IMG/VR virus record: IMGVR_UViG_3300020182_000008
Span: 1 to 64,000 of that record
DNA length: 64,000 nt
Source of the DNA: a virus
Direction: 5' to 3' (one strand)
The notes beneath the pieces are model-generated. The model saw only the letters and a list, made by a program, of their open reading frames with translations, was not told the DNA's origin and ran no database searches. Shown one piece after another: positions 1-7,046 of the stretch (positions are counted from its first letter, which is position 1; each line of letters starts with the position of its first letter). A program made the position numbers and the translations under genes.

Positions 1-443
1 AAAATTGCGATATTGCTTTAGGTATTCATGCTGGTGACCACGCGATTTACCCAGATTGTAGACAAGAATTTAGAGATGCAGATGATGCAGCTTTTAGAAA
101 CGGTAATTGGGATGCAGATCGTGTAGGATATTTTACACCATATTTAGAAACTGATAAACTAGGAATTTTAAAAGATGGACAAACATTGGTTAGTAAGCTC
201 GGAATTGATTTTAATGAAGTATACAGACGCACTAATACTTCTTATAAACCCTATCCTAGCGGCAATAGCGATTACAAATCCGCTTCATCAGTGGAACGTA
301 TTGAAGCTTTTATCGCGCTTGGTGTGGACGACCCTGTTCAGTATGAGGATGAAACTGGACCGGTTGAATATGCTATTGCAAAAGCACATGTAGAAAAATT
401 GCTGGTAGAATATTCATCAGCTGCTGTATTAGGTGATGCATAA
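1..443 (+). CDS. QueC-like 7-deazaguanine enzyme lacking zinc cysteines (5' truncated by window edge)
   Basis: The reading frame is open from base 3 to the TAA at 441-443, so only the C-terminal part is seen. It carries the QueC block GIHAGDHAIYPDCRQEF and the block TPYLETDKLGI, both typical of 7-cyano-7-deazaguanine (preQ0) synthase, which converts 7-carboxy-7-deazaguanine (CDG) to preQ0. Normal QueC proteins then carry four zinc-binding cysteines. Here that stretch reads TNTSYKPYP, then SDYKSASSVERIEAF, so every expected Cys is replaced, mostly by Ser. The fold is clearly kept but classic catalysis is doubtful. QueE and FolE lie 2-4 kb downstream, which suggests phage DNA modification with a 7-deazaguanine. 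The N-terminal ATP-binding loop is outside the window. It could be a divergent QueC, or a paralogue acting on CDG in another way. Confidence 0.85.
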   Translation, partial: NCDIALGIHAGDHAIYPDCRQEFRDADDAAFRNGNWDADRVGYFTPYLETDKLGILKDGQTLVSKLGIDFNEVYRRTNTSYKPYPSGNSDYKSASSVERIEAFIALGVDDPVQYEDETGPVEYAIAKAHVEKLLVEYSSAAVLGDA

Positions 444-451
444 GTAAAAAT

Positions 452-476
452 AGGGTCGTTAATAGCGACCCTTTTT
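452..476 (+). terminator. Rho-independent terminator after queC-like gene
   Basis: A perfect 7-bp stem (AGGGTCG at 452-458 with CGACCCT at 466-472) with a 7-base loop runs into TTTTT. It lies 9 bases after the stop of the QueC-like gene and ends that transcription unit. Confidence 0.85.
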
Positions 477-496
477 ACATATTTATAGTATATAAA
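476..496 (+). promoter_or_regulatory. Putative phage promoter, ATATTTATA type
   Basis: The A/T box ATATTTATAGTATATAAA lies between the terminator and the tail-fibre gene. The same ATATTTATA core recurs before 8701, 18866, 48144 and 58495. T4-type late promoters use a single TATAAATA box, so this may be a related late or middle promoter, but no start site is known. Confidence 0.45.
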
Positions 497-507
497 CCTG
501 CTATAGA

Positions 508-2157
508 ATGGCCACATTAACTGGAAGAACAATAAGATCGACCTACGATCAACTCATACAATTAGAAGATCAATCATTTCAAGACGGTTTTGGAACTAGT
601 TCCTTAAGCGGTTCTTATGAATTAACTGGTTCTCAATTTATTAGTGGTACCCTTCACATAACAGGTAATTTAGAAGTTACAGGTACAGCTTCAATTGGTT
701 ATTTAGAAACCATTTATGAAACTGCCTCTGTAATTTATAGTTCAGGTTCAACAAAATTTGGAGACGATACTTCAGATACACACGAATTTACAGGAAGTGT
801 TACAATCAGTGGTTCAGCTTATAGTGAAAATTGGAGTGGATCCTTTAGTGGTTCGTTTTTTGGATTAATAGATTCAGCTTCTAATGCTGAAAGAGCAGTT
901 ACTGCCTCCCAAGCAGATTCTGCTACTACGGCGTCTCATGCTTTAGCTTCTTCAAACTTAAATATTACACCTGAAGAATCAAGTGCCGCAGGTCACTATA
1001 TATTATTTGCACAATCAAATACAGGTGAGGCACAAGTAAAAACAGACAGTGGTTTAACTTATGTACCACAAACTGATACTTTATCCGCTACTAAATTTAT
1101 AGGTCAATTAGAGGGTAGTGCTTCATATGCTGAAACAGCATCTTTACTTTTAGGTAGTGTAGAAAGTTCTTCTCATGCCGAAACTGCTTCTTTAGCTATA
1201 AACACTAATAATGTAACCGAAGTTTCAACTTCATTTGCTGAAAGTGGTGATGGGCCCTTTACAGGATCTTTTTCTTCTAGTTTATACTCTTTCTTTTCAG
1301 GATCACTAACAGGTTCTGTTTTAGGAGATGTTATAGGAAACCTAACAGGAACTGCTTCAATAGCAGATTTTGCTACTACTGCTTCACATGCCTTAACTAT
1401 AAAAGGAGGTTTAACAGCTTCTCATGCTGATAGAGCAACTAGTGCTTCAATAGCAGATGAATTATCTCAATTAGCAACATCAAGCTTTGCTGATATAGCA
1501 ACTTTATCACGTGGTGGTTCAGGTTCATTTAGTGGCTCATTCCAAGGGGATGGAAGTACTTTAACGGGTATTGATGGATATACTGTAGCAAATTCTTCTA
1601 ACAATAGAGTAATTACTTCTGTAGATTCAACAAATGGTAACGCCGAAGCTAATTTAACCTTTGATGGTTCTACTTTAACAGTAGTAGGTAATATCAATAC
1701 GGGTCAAGGTGCTACTGAGATTTATTTAATGAACCAAAACCTTCAAACAGGAAATAGTGTTCAATTTAATGGATTAGGAGTTGGTACTGCACCTTCAGGA
1801 GTAGCTGGAGCAATTTTAGCAACAAACGACGTTGTAGCATTTGCCTCTTCAGATGAACGTCTAAAAGAAAATTTAGAGCCTATTGGAAGTGCTATAGAAA
1901 AAGTAGGCCAATTAACAGGTTACACATTTGATTGGATACCAATGCCTGATATTCATGTTCACAATGGACGTGACGTAGGAATTATTGCTCAAGAAGTAGA
2001 AAAAGTATTACCTGAATTAGTATCAGATCGTGAAAATGGATATAAAGCAGTTAAATATGAAAAACTAACTGCACTACTTATTCAGGCTGTTAATGAACAA
2101 CAAAAACAAATTGAAGAATTAACAAAAAGAGTAGGTTGGTTAGAAAACCACGTATAA
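508..2157 (+). CDS. Tail fibre/appendage protein with C-terminal S74 intramolecular chaperone
   Basis: This 549-residue protein is built of degenerate Gly/Ser/Thr/Ala-rich repeats (SGSFSGSFFG, ASYAETASL, ASIADFATTASHAL) over about residues 20-400, typical of beta-structured phage fibres. The last 100 or so residues carry the peptidase S74 (endosialidase-type chaperone) signature SSDERLKENLEPIG and GIIAQEVEKVLPELV. In that family the domain helps the fibre trimerise and then cuts itself off. The protein probably contacts the host surface. It stands alone between a terminator and the QueE gene, with its own promoter-like box. No other structural gene is nearby. Confidence 0.85.
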   Translation: MATLTGRTIRSTYDQLIQLEDQSFQDGFGTSSLSGSYELTGSQFISGTLHITGNLEVTGTASIGYLETIYETASVIYSSGSTKFGDDTSDTHEFTGSVTISGSAYSENWSGSFSGSFFGLIDSASNAERAVTASQADSATTASHALASSNLNITPEESSAAGHYILFAQSNTGEAQVKTDSGLTYVPQTDTLSATKFIGQLEGSASYAETASLLLGSVESSSHAETASLAINTNNVTEVSTSFAESGDGPFTGSFSSSLYSFFSGSLTGSVLGDVIGNLTGTASIADFATTASHALTIKGGLTASHADRATSASIADELSQLATSSFADIATLSRGGSGSFSGSFQGDGSTLTGIDGYTVANSSNNRVITSVDSTNGNAEANLTFDGSTLTVVGNINTGQGATEIYLMNQNLQTGNSVQFNGLGVGTAPSGVAGAILATNDVVAFASSDERLKENLEPIGSAIEKVGQLTGYTFDWIPMPDIHVHNGRDVGIIAQEVEKVLPELVSDRENGYKAVKYEKLTALLIQAVNEQQKQIEELTKRVGWLENHV

Positions 2158-2182
2158 ATTTGGTTACCTAAATTAGTTATAT

Positions 2183-2206
2183 TATATTTAGACCATTAAA
2201 AAGGTC
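2183..2206 (+). promoter_or_regulatory. Putative promoter box with small hairpin upstream of queE
   Basis: TATATTTA (2183-2190) matches the core of the recurrent box in this window. It is followed at once by a small hairpin, GACC (2191-2194) with GGTC (2203-2206), about 35 bases before the queE start. Its function is inferred. Confidence 0.35.
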
Positions 2207-2240
2207 GAGTGACAGTAAAACCACTTAAAAAAATTCACAT

Positions 2241-3014
2241 ATGTTAAAAAGAATAGAGGACTACTCTAAAGTCCTCCCAATAGTAGAAGTTTATACAGCC
2301 GTACAATCAGAAGGTTCTAGACAAGGATACCCCACAATCGTAGTTCGTACCTCAGGATGCACCCACCGATGTTATTTTGGTGAAGGTGGCTGGTGTGATT
2401 CCTGGTATACTTCAATTCACCCCGAAAAAGGTAAATATACATTTCAAGATATAATTGATATGTACGATAAGCATCCTCACATAAGTGAGATGATGCTTAC
2501 TGGTGGTTCACCCACGATGCACTCTGCACTTGTAAACGAATTAACACACCTTGCTAATGAAAGAGATATATTCATTACTATTGAGACTGAAGGAAGCCAT
2601 TTTCTTACTACTGATTATCCCATTGACCTTCTTAGTATTAGTCCTAAGTTTTCCAATAGTGTTCCTGTGGTTGGAATTGAAACACCTCAAGGAGCGATTA
2701 CAGACCAAAAAATGGTTGACCGACACAACAAATTTAGATTAAATAAAGATGCTATTAAAAAAAGTATTGATTATCACAATGACTACCATATTAAGCCTGT
2801 CCTTGACAAAGAGCTTTCAATGGTTGAAGAAGTTGAAGAATTCTTAAAAGATTTAAAAATCCCAGATCATAAAGTATGGGCTATGCCTGCGGGTGATGAT
2901 AGGGAATCTTTAAAAGAAAGTTATGGTCCTGTTATGAACTTTGTAAGGGACAGAGGATGGAGATTTACAGGTCGTGCTCACATTATGGCCTTTGATACTG
3001 AAAGAGAGGTATAA
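2241..3014 (+). CDS. queE: 7-carboxy-7-deazaguanine synthase (radical SAM)
   Basis: This 257-residue radical-SAM enzyme should turn 6-carboxytetrahydropterin into 7-carboxy-7-deazaguanine, the third step of the preQ0 pathway. It starts with the QueE-type region VEVYTAVQSEGSRQGYPT. The cluster cysteines are C40, C44 and C52 in SGCTHRCYFGEGGWCDSW, so the spacing is CX3CX7C rather than the usual CX3CX2C. The SAM-binding region TGGSPTMH and the block TIETEGS follow, then LLSISPKFSNS. FolE (first step) lies 1.3 kb downstream and a QueC-like gene just upstream. No QueD was seen, so it may be outside the window or supplied by the host. Confidence 0.85.
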   Translation: MLKRIEDYSKVLPIVEVYTAVQSEGSRQGYPTIVVRTSGCTHRCYFGEGGWCDSWYTSIHPEKGKYTFQDIIDMYDKHPHISEMMLTGGSPTMHSALVNELTHLANERDIFITIETEGSHFLTTDYPIDLLSISPKFSNSVPVVGIETPQGAITDQKMVDRHNKFRLNKDAIKKSIDYHNDYHIKPVLDKELSMVEEVEEFLKDLKIPDHKVWAMPAGDDRESLKESYGPVMNFVRDRGWRFTGRAHIMAFDTEREV

Positions 3015-3028
3015 TATTAATTTTCTTA

Positions 3029-3643
3029 ATGGAAGTTCTAAAACCATTCCCACAAATTATTTTTAAAGAAAAAGTCCCTAGTGCTTTTTTTTATATTAAA
3101 GAATTCTTAAACTCTCAAAAAACATTTTTTCCTCAAAAAGGTAACTGGGAAAGATCAAAAAGTACTTACATTTTAAATAATCCTAAATGTAAAGATTTTA
3201 ATAAATATATTTTAGATCAAGTACTTGTTTTTTCAAAGAAATATATAGGATTATCTTATAATGAATATAAACTTTCTCAATCTTGGGTTAGTATTAAGCA
3301 CCCTGGTCAACACCATTCTCCCCACACCCACCCTAATAGTTTAATTTCAGGAGTGTTTTATTATGGGGATATTTCCAACTCAACCCCTGGAATTAGTTTC
3401 CAACAACCACCTTTACATAGTAATGGATACACATTAGATATATCTTATCTTCCAAACCGTCACCCTTCAGAAGAATTTATTACATATAATATTTCAGAAG
3501 GAGATATGTTTTTATTTCCTTCTTATTTACCACATGCCGTGTTAAATAACGATACTACCCATCCAAGAAAATGTTTAGCATTTAATATTGTTCCTAAAAA
3601 TGGGTTTGGGAGTAGAGAGCATTTAACAGAACTTAAACTTTAA
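3029..3643 (+). CDS. 2OG-Fe(II) oxygenase, TIGR02466-like
   Basis: This 204-residue protein carries the metal-site region HSPHTHPNSLISGVFYY (about residues 93-109), a later FPSYLPHAV with the distal histidine, and RKCLAFNIVPKNGFG, whose Arg would bind 2-oxoglutarate. It closely resembles the genes at 28882 and 29944 here, sharing SW..., H.HxNS.LSG.FY and AFNI[VI]PK. The family hydroxylates unknown substrates and is common in marine phages. It lies 14 bases after queE and is followed within 2 bases by another oxygenase-like gene. The substrate cannot be read from the sequence. Confidence 0.75.
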   Translation: MEVLKPFPQIIFKEKVPSAFFYIKEFLNSQKTFFPQKGNWERSKSTYILNNPKCKDFNKYILDQVLVFSKKYIGLSYNEYKLSQSWVSIKHPGQHHSPHTHPNSLISGVFYYGDISNSTPGISFQQPPLHSNGYTLDISYLPNRHPSEEFITYNISEGDMFLFPSYLPHAVLNNDTTHPRKCLAFNIVPKNGFGSREHLTELKL

Positions 3644-3645
3644 AA

Positions 3646-4155
3646 ATGAAATATATAGGAAATATAGGACCTAAAATTGATGTAAATCTTTTTTATTTAG
3701 ATTTAGATACTAAAAAAATATCTGAAGAAATAATTCAACAAAAACTTCCTAGAAAAGTTCAAGATCCATTATCAACTTACTTTGAAGATTATCCTTTTGA
3801 ACCTTTACCTAATAGTGAAACAGAAAAACTTTTTAAAACTATAAAAAATCAATTTAAAGAATATAATGTAGAAATGTGGGTTCATATGCATCACCCTTTA
3901 GAAAGTACTACAATTCATCATCATGGAATGGATGGCCTTTCTTTTGCTTTTTATGCTAAAGTTCCCCAAAATAGTGGAATATTTGTTGTAATGCCTGCAG
4001 GGAATGGGGGGCCTAGTATCCCTATTCCACCCATAGAAGGTAGTCTTATATTATTCCCTTCATGGGTACAACATATGGTAACAAAAAACTTATCAAAAGA
4101 ACTTCGAATATGCATTTCAGGTAATTTACATAAAAAACAAAATGATTTCAAGTAA
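3646..4155 (+). CDS. Short 2OG oxygenase-like (cupin-fold) protein
   Basis: This 169-residue protein has a histidine-rich centre, MWVHMHHPLESTTIHHHGMDGLSFAFY, that aligns by pattern with the HxH...SG.FY core of the neighbouring TIGR02466-like oxygenase. It then has GSLILFPSWVQHMV and ELRICISGNL, equivalent to the distal His and the 2OG-binding Arg. A double-stranded beta-helix iron oxygenase is the best guess, but the motif is less canonical. It is co-translated with the gene before it (2-base gap) and overlaps the small ORF after it. Confidence 0.55.
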   Translation: MKYIGNIGPKIDVNLFYLDLDTKKISEEIIQQKLPRKVQDPLSTYFEDYPFEPLPNSETEKLFKTIKNQFKEYNVEMWVHMHHPLESTTIHHHGMDGLSFAFYAKVPQNSGIFVVMPAGNGGPSIPIPPIEGSLILFPSWVQHMVTKNLSKELRICISGNLHKKQNDFK

Positions 4156-4339
4156 ACTCCCAGTACTCCACGATATGTGGATAAAAAATATTATAGAGCC
4201 TTCTCATGTGATTTCTTACTTAGACAAGTTGGATTATACATTAGGATTTATTACATTGGAAGGAATAAGCGTTATATCAAAAAACAAAAAGACACAATTT
4301 TCATGGAAAACAACCGAAAAAAACAACACACCGATTTAG
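4142..4339 (+). CDS. Small hypothetical protein between oxygenase and folE
   Basis: This 65-residue frame starts inside the last 14 bases of the preceding gene and overlaps the likely folE start by 37 bases. It fills an otherwise empty 147-base gap. The protein (start MISSKLPVLHDMWIKN, end TTEKNNTPI) has ordinary composition and no motif I know. The competing view is that folE starts at 4177 in another frame, but that extension looks non-homologous to FolE. I therefore regard this as a plausible small gene, not a certain one. Confidence 0.4.
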   Translation: MISSKLPVLHDMWIKNIIEPSHVISYLDKLDYTLGFITLEGISVISKNKKTQFSWKTTEKNNTPI

Positions 4340-4998
4340 AAGTAGTACCTGTAGGATATGCAAATGGTATAGCTGAAGGCTTCCCATTCACAGACAAAGA
4401 AAAATCTAGAATGATAGATCGTGCTGCTAAAGCATATGGTAAATTCTTAGATGAATTAAAATGTGATTGGAGAAATGATCCTAATTCTGCTGATACACCC
4501 CGTCGTGTAGCCAAAGCATATGTAAATGACTTATGGGCTGGTAGATATACGGCGATGAGTGAAATTACATCATTCCCTAGTGATGGTTATGATGGTGTTG
4601 TTATAGAGCGTAATATACCGCTGACTTCCATGTGTTCCCACCACCACCAAACAATACAAGGTGTAGTACATATTGGATATGTAGTTGGAGATGAAGGTAG
4701 AGTAATTGGTTTATCAAAACTAAATCGTATTGTAGAATTATTTGGTAGACGAGGAGCAATTCAAGAACAACTAACCTCAGCAATTCATAATGCTGTAGAT
4801 AAAATTTGTGAAAATAATAAAGGTGTTATTGTAACAGTTGTAGGAACACATAATTGTGTATCTTGTAGAGGAGTAAAACATCAAGGTGCTTCAATGGTTA
4901 CAACTAAAGTATCAGGAGTATTTTTTGATAATAATAATGTAGCACGTAAAGAATTTTTTGATTCAATTAAAATCAATAATGGAAATCACCCAGTGTAA
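4303..4998 (+). CDS. folE: GTP cyclohydrolase I
   Basis: It converts GTP to 7,8-dihydroneopterin triphosphate, the first step of both folate and 7-deazaguanine synthesis. Seen: the zinc and active-site motifs SMCSHHHQTIQG, IGLSKLNRIVELFGRR and THNCVSCRGVKH, all in the usual order. From the ATG at 4303 (MENNRKKQHTD) the protein has 231 residues, close to the family's usual 200-220. An upstream ATG at 4177 in the same frame would add 42 residues that look unrelated and would cover the small ORF at 4142. With QueE and the QueC-like gene nearby, its most likely job is to feed phage 7-deazaguanine synthesis. It overlaps the next gene by one base. Confidence 0.88.
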   Translation: MENNRKKQHTDLEVVPVGYANGIAEGFPFTDKEKSRMIDRAAKAYGKFLDELKCDWRNDPNSADTPRRVAKAYVNDLWAGRYTAMSEITSFPSDGYDGVVIERNIPLTSMCSHHHQTIQGVVHIGYVVGDEGRVIGLSKLNRIVELFGRRGAIQEQLTSAIHNAVDKICENNKGVIVTVVGTHNCVSCRGVKHQGASMVTTKVSGVFFDNNNVARKEFFDSIKINNGNHPV

Positions 4999-5663
4999 TG
5001 TTTGATATAACTAAATTAGCTTTAAAGTTGCCTAATTTTCTTACACATAATGAGTGTGATAGGTTGATTAATGAGTATGAAACAAGATCAAACGAATCTT
5101 ATTTAGAAAAAAGTTCTAATTATAAAACAAATCAAGTTACTACTTCTAGTTTTAAAGTAGTTGAATTAAAACCTTATACAGATAATTTTAATTTAATTAA
5201 ATCAAAAACAAAAAAAGCAGTAGATTTATATATAAAACATCTTTCTAAACCCGGTTTTTTTTATACAAACTTATTAAAAAATACATTAAGATTTTCTCAT
5301 AATTATAGAGTTATGAAATACGACGTAGGGGCTGAAATACATCCACATAGTGATCATGATTCCGGAATTTATGGGAGTATAAGTTTTAATTTAAGTGAAG
5401 GGTATAAAGGAGGAGAATTTAAATTTTTTAATGGAAATTATACTGTACCTTTAAATAAAGGAGATGCTTTAATTTTCCCTGCAGATTATTTTTGGGTTCA
5501 TGAAGTAACTCCTGTAACTGAAGGAATTAGATATAGTATTAATAGTTTTTTATGTAAACATCCTTATGATGTTATAACTAAATCTTTCTATTTAGAAAAT
5601 TTAATTAGTAATGATTACCTAAAAAATACCCCCTCAGAAGAACTTTTGGGGCCATATAATTAA
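4998..5663 (+). CDS. 2OG-Fe(II) oxygenase, prolyl-4-hydroxylase-like
   Basis: This 221-residue protein has the core of prolyl-4-hydroxylase-like dioxygenases: YRVMKYDVGAEIHPHSDHD (iron ligands in HSD), then GGEFKFFNG, GDALIFPADYFWVHEVTPV with the distal His, and RYSINSFL with the 2OG-binding Arg. The N-terminal 100 residues are family-specific. It overlaps the folE stop by one base. It is not closely similar to the TIGR02466-like set in this window, so it represents a different oxygenase branch. The substrate is unknown. Confidence 0.8.
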   Translation: MFDITKLALKLPNFLTHNECDRLINEYETRSNESYLEKSSNYKTNQVTTSSFKVVELKPYTDNFNLIKSKTKKAVDLYIKHLSKPGFFYTNLLKNTLRFSHNYRVMKYDVGAEIHPHSDHDSGIYGSISFNLSEGYKGGEFKFFNGNYTVPLNKGDALIFPADYFWVHEVTPVTEGIRYSINSFLCKHPYDVITKSFYLENLISNDYLKNTPSEELLGPYN

Positions 5664-5666
5664 AAA

Positions 5667-6104
5667 ATGATAAAATTACACGATAAATTATATCTTAGTT
5701 GGGATGACATTAAAGATGTCGTTGAAAAACTAGCTGAACAAATTAATAATTTAGAAAAAAAACCTTTTTACATTTATGGGATACCTCGTGGCGGATTAAT
5801 CCCCGCCACTTGGTTATCACATAAAACAGGAATCAAATATCAACAAATAAATGCTACTCAAATTTCCCAAATGGCAGACTTATCTCATATTCTAATTATA
5901 GATGACATTTGTGATTCAGGTAAAACTGTAAAAGAAATAAGAGAAAATTATCCTAAAGTTAAAGTAGCTTGTTTATATTATAAAGAAAACGAAGTTGCTA
6001 AACCTGACATTTATGGGGAACTCGTTGGGGATGAATGGATTGTTTTTCCCTGGGAAGAGGAAGAAAAAATAGGAAATCGAGATAACACTTATGGAGAACT
6101 TTAA
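5667..6104 (+). CDS. Phosphoribosyltransferase (type I PRTase)
   Basis: This 145-residue protein has the PRPP-binding signature HILIIDDICDSGKT (about residues 74-87), preceded by YGIPRGGLIPATWLS. Such enzymes transfer ribose-5-phosphate from PRPP to a base. The closest named types are hypoxanthine/xanthine-guanine phosphoribosyltransferases, but the base-specificity hood cannot be assigned. Near FolE and QueE a purine or deazapurine substrate is possible; that is inference. It ends 14 bases inside the next gene. Confidence 0.75.
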   Translation: MIKLHDKLYLSWDDIKDVVEKLAEQINNLEKKPFYIYGIPRGGLIPATWLSHKTGIKYQQINATQISQMADLSHILIIDDICDSGKTVKEIRENYPKVKVACLYYKENEVAKPDIYGELVGDEWIVFPWEEEEKIGNRDNTYGEL

Positions 6105-6480
6105 CCCAAAACAAAAATCAGAAGGATTTGGTGATACAATCGCTAAAATAACCCATGTTACCGGCTTAGATAAAGTAGCAGATAAAGTAGCTAAAATGGC
6201 AGGAAAAGAAGATTGTGGTTGTGGGAGAAGGAGAAAAACTTTAAATGAAATGTTTCCTTATACTAAAGAAAATGAACCTAAGGAAACCCCCCATATTAAT
6301 TCTGCTCCTTTAGATGAAATAGAAGGCGAGTATTTGGTTTTACAAGAAATTCATTGTACATTACCAGGTATAGGAGTAACAGTTTTAAGTAAAGAAACAG
6401 TTTTAATTATAGATAAACAACACCCTTTATATAACGATATTCCCCATTATTATAAAAACAATATAATTAAAAAAATATGA
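6091..6480 (+). CDS. Conserved phage protein with CxCxRR motif
   Basis: This 129-residue protein has two parts. The N half, GFGDTIAKITHVTGLDKVAD followed by DCGCGRRRKTLNEMFPY, resembles a short module seen in many T4-like marine phage proteins. The C half (about residues 70-129) is a small beta-rich segment. The CxC-R-R-R cluster could bind metal or nucleic acid. I cannot name a function. It overlaps both neighbours (14 and 4 bases), so it is translated with the phosphoribosyltransferase and the carbamoyltransferase C part. Confidence 0.6.
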   Translation: MENFNPKQKSEGFGDTIAKITHVTGLDKVADKVAKMAGKEDCGCGRRRKTLNEMFPYTKENEPKETPHINSAPLDEIEGEYLVLQEIHCTLPGIGVTVLSKETVLIIDKQHPLYNDIPHYYKNNIIKKI

Positions 6481-7046
6481 AAAGTTTTTCTCAAAATAAA
6501 GTTACACCCCGAGAAGTAGCAATTCTTTTATCTAAAAACAATATAGTATGTATTTTTCAAGGTCAATCCGAAGCGGGCCCTCGTGCATTAGGGAATAGAA
6601 GTATTTTATATAATCCTACTGATCCTAACGGTAAAGATTTTGTAAATAAAGTTAAAGGACGTGAATGGTTTAGGCCATTTGCAGGAACTGTTTTATTAGA
6701 AAAATCTTTTGAATGGTTTGATATGGCAGGGATGAAAGAATCCCCTTTTATGATGTGTGCCGTAAATGTAAGACCTGAAAAACAATCTTTAATTCCATCA
6801 ATAACTCATGTAGATGGTACTTGCAGAATTCAAACTTTAACTAAAAAACAAAATCCTAATTATTATAAATTAATTAAAGAGTTTGAAAAAATAACAGGTA
6901 TACCTATTTTATTTAATACTTCTTTTAATTTAGCAGGTCACACCCTTGTTGAAACTTTTGACCATGCTATGCAAACTATTTTGAATAGTAAAATGAAGTA
7001 TTTATATTTACCAGATTTAGAAGTTTTATTAACAAAAGAAAATTAA
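6477..7046 (+). CDS. Carbamoyltransferase C-terminal domain as a separate protein
   Basis: These 189 residues match the C-terminal domain of NodU/CmcH/TobZ carbamoyltransferases: FQGQSEAGPRALGNRSIL near the start, then VKGREWFRPFAGTVL and PILFNTSFNLAGHTLVET. That domain normally follows the catalytic YrdC/Kae1-like N domain in one chain and binds carbamoyl phosphate. Here it is a separate gene placed before the gene for the N domain (one-base overlap), so domain order is reversed. The two chains probably assemble into one enzyme that carbamoylates a hydroxyl, perhaps on a sugar. Confidence 0.8.
   Translation: MKSFSQNKVTPREVAILLSKNNIVCIFQGQSEAGPRALGNRSILYNPTDPNGKDFVNKVKGREWFRPFAGTVLLEKSFEWFDMAGMKESPFMMCAVNVRPEKQSLIPSITHVDGTCRIQTLTKKQNPNYYKLIKEFEKITGIPILFNTSFNLAGHTLVETFDHAMQTILNSKMKYLYLPDLEVLLTKEN

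Noticed and set aside
4177-4302. N-terminal 42-residue extension of FolE
   Set aside because: The residues look unlike FolE, and the 4142-4339 frame plus the good ATG at 4303 offer a better reading.
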